Of a stretch of 64,000 nucleotides of DNA, positions 63,123 through 64,000 are shown piece by piece. Position 1 is the stretch's first letter. Each line of letters opens with the position of its first letter. The notes beneath the pieces are model-generated. The model saw only the letters and a list, made by a program, of their open reading frames with translations, did not search any database and was not told the origin of the DNA. A program made the translations under genes and the position numbers. This DNA is from Methanosarcinales archaeon (GTDB taxonomy: Archaea > Halobacteriota > Methanosarcinia > Methanosarcinales > Methanoperedenaceae): contig CAJPFJ010000036.1 of the NCBI GenBank assembly GCA_905339155.1, positions 34,128-98,127 on the forward strand, in the 5' to 3' direction.

Positions 63123-64000
63123 TTAATCATCATCGTCTTTTTTTCCTGTGATCCTCTTTATCTCTTTGTCAAAATCTGAGATGTAATTTTTATCCTGGAT
63201 TTTCTTGAATCTTTCATATACATTGGCTTATTTCGAACCGCCTGTAATTCCGCAAAATCAAGATACATAGTGACTATGCGGTTCAAATGATCAAGCTCAG
63301 GTTTGTCCAGATAGTTTTTTGCTATGGCAACATCACCTGGCATGATTTTACCGCCAGGCGCTTTTCGCCATGATCTCAATCCCATATTTGGCTTGTCACT
63401 TCTGGCTCGCGCTGCTATAATTTCCGCGGCGGTCTGCCCTGTAATGGCAAAGTGCAGTTTGTTCTGTCCGTGGCAAAGAACTGTTTTGTATCATCCGCTT
63501 TTACCGAATAGTCAATAGAAGTAGTAAATATCGGTAATTTTCTGGTACAACATCCGCTCACTGGAACGGATATCCCGAATTTCTTCGAGTAAGTCATCAA
63601 AATATCGCGTACTGAAACGAGAACCAAATTTGAATCTGTCGCTATCGATCGCAAAGCCTTTATGAATATATTGCTGAAGAATTGAAACTGCCCATTGCCG
63701 AAACTGTGTGCCTCGTTCTGAGTTAACCCTGTACCCCACCGCGATGATCGCTTCAAGGGAATAAAAGTTTGTCTGATATTCCTTTCCATCTTCGGCAGTA
63801 TGTGCAAAATTTGCACGTACTGAATCTTCCTGTAACTCATTCTCAGAAAAGATGTTCTTCAGGTGTTTGGTGACAACACTTCGGTCTACATCGAACAGTT
63901 CCGCAATCCGTTTCTGGGGAAGCCAGATGTTTTCATTTGCATAGAGCACCTCAATATTGATTCTTCCATCAGGTGTTTGATAGACGGTAATTTGATTGTC
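63123..64000 (-). pseudogene. rhuM: RhuM-family gene, broken by several frameshifts
   Basis: The frame is open to the window end and encodes IWLPQKRIAELFDVDRSVVT, KEYQTNFYSLEAIIAVGYRV and GTQFRQWAVSILQQYI, the core of RhuM (virulence/Fic-associated DNA-binding family). It stops at 63512, but a neighbouring frame goes on with TTSIDYSVKADDTKQFFA; another shift gives GLRSWRKAPGGKIMPGDVAI; a deletion then leads to ERFKKIQDKNYISDFDKEIK, ending at 63123. At least three shifts show decay. RhuM genes often sit next to hsd genes, as here. The 5' end lies outside the window. Confidence 0.8.

Overview
The window looks like a chromosomal piece of a Methanosarcinales archaeon, most likely of the Methanoperedenaceae (ANME-2d) type. 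This is inferred from gene content: archaeal GatCAB, archaeal-type ThrRS, HMG-CoA reductase, methanogenesis marker protein 8 (DUF2099), a nickel/cobalt ECF transporter, DUF1673-type proteins, a five-heme surface cytochrome c, a monoheme cytochrome with a PGF-CTERM-like tail, and Methanosarcina-style nested group II introns. No rRNA or tRNA gene was seen, so the species cannot be fixed.

Layout. 1-8.9 kb holds gatC(3' end)-gatA-gatB-ilvE, a small gene, a NikMNQO/CbiMNQO operon with a symmetric NikR-like operator, and a UbiA-type prenyltransferase. 9-18.6 kb holds a PAS histidine kinase, a multiheme cytochrome, a duplicated and partly decayed regulator/DUF1673 module, an AAA ATPase plus TOPRIM-like defence pair, and uvrB. 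19.0-23.4 kb is a twintron: one group II intron sits inside the reverse-transcriptase ORF of another, and its removal restores the outer ORF in frame. 23.6-26.6 kb holds a GC-rich structured element, a retron (ncRNA plus an RT with a long C-terminal extension) and a small nonsense-mutated ORF between TTGTAA palindromes. 26.8-38.1 kb is a housekeeping block (thrS, dsrE-like, hmgA, a methyltransferase with an Lrp regulator, a DedA protein, an ABC-2 transporter, cytochrome, marker 8) with several gene remnants.

The last third is a 21.4-kb integrative element (about 40617-62041) inserted in a type I restriction gene, hsdR. The nuclease half of hsdR lies at 62012-62872 and the motor half at 38228-40627. 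An 11-bp direct repeat (TATTGATGATA) marks the junctions, and recombination across it restores a single in-frame 1076-codon hsdR. Inside each junction, exactly 13 nt from the core, is an 11-bp inverted repeat (GCATGATATTA). The element encodes a tyrosine recombinase beside one end, AbrB- and ribbon-helix-helix-type regulators, three coiled-coil or winged-helix proteins, an 18-copy iteron array, a 1138-aa primase-helicase, a second repeat-rich region, many tiny overlapping genes and a cassette of secreted or membrane proteins ending in a 902-aa beta-helix surface protein. It is visibly AT-richer than its surroundings. I see no capsid, portal, packaging ATPase or conjugation gene, so plasmid-like element versus new virus is open.

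Working together: the element probably replicates from the iteron region using its own primase-helicase, controls itself with small DNA-binding proteins, remodels the cell surface, and parks in the host restriction gene, splitting it while resident and restoring it on excision. With the retron, the AAA/TOPRIM pair and the decayed RhuM gene, the window is rich in defence and mobile functions.
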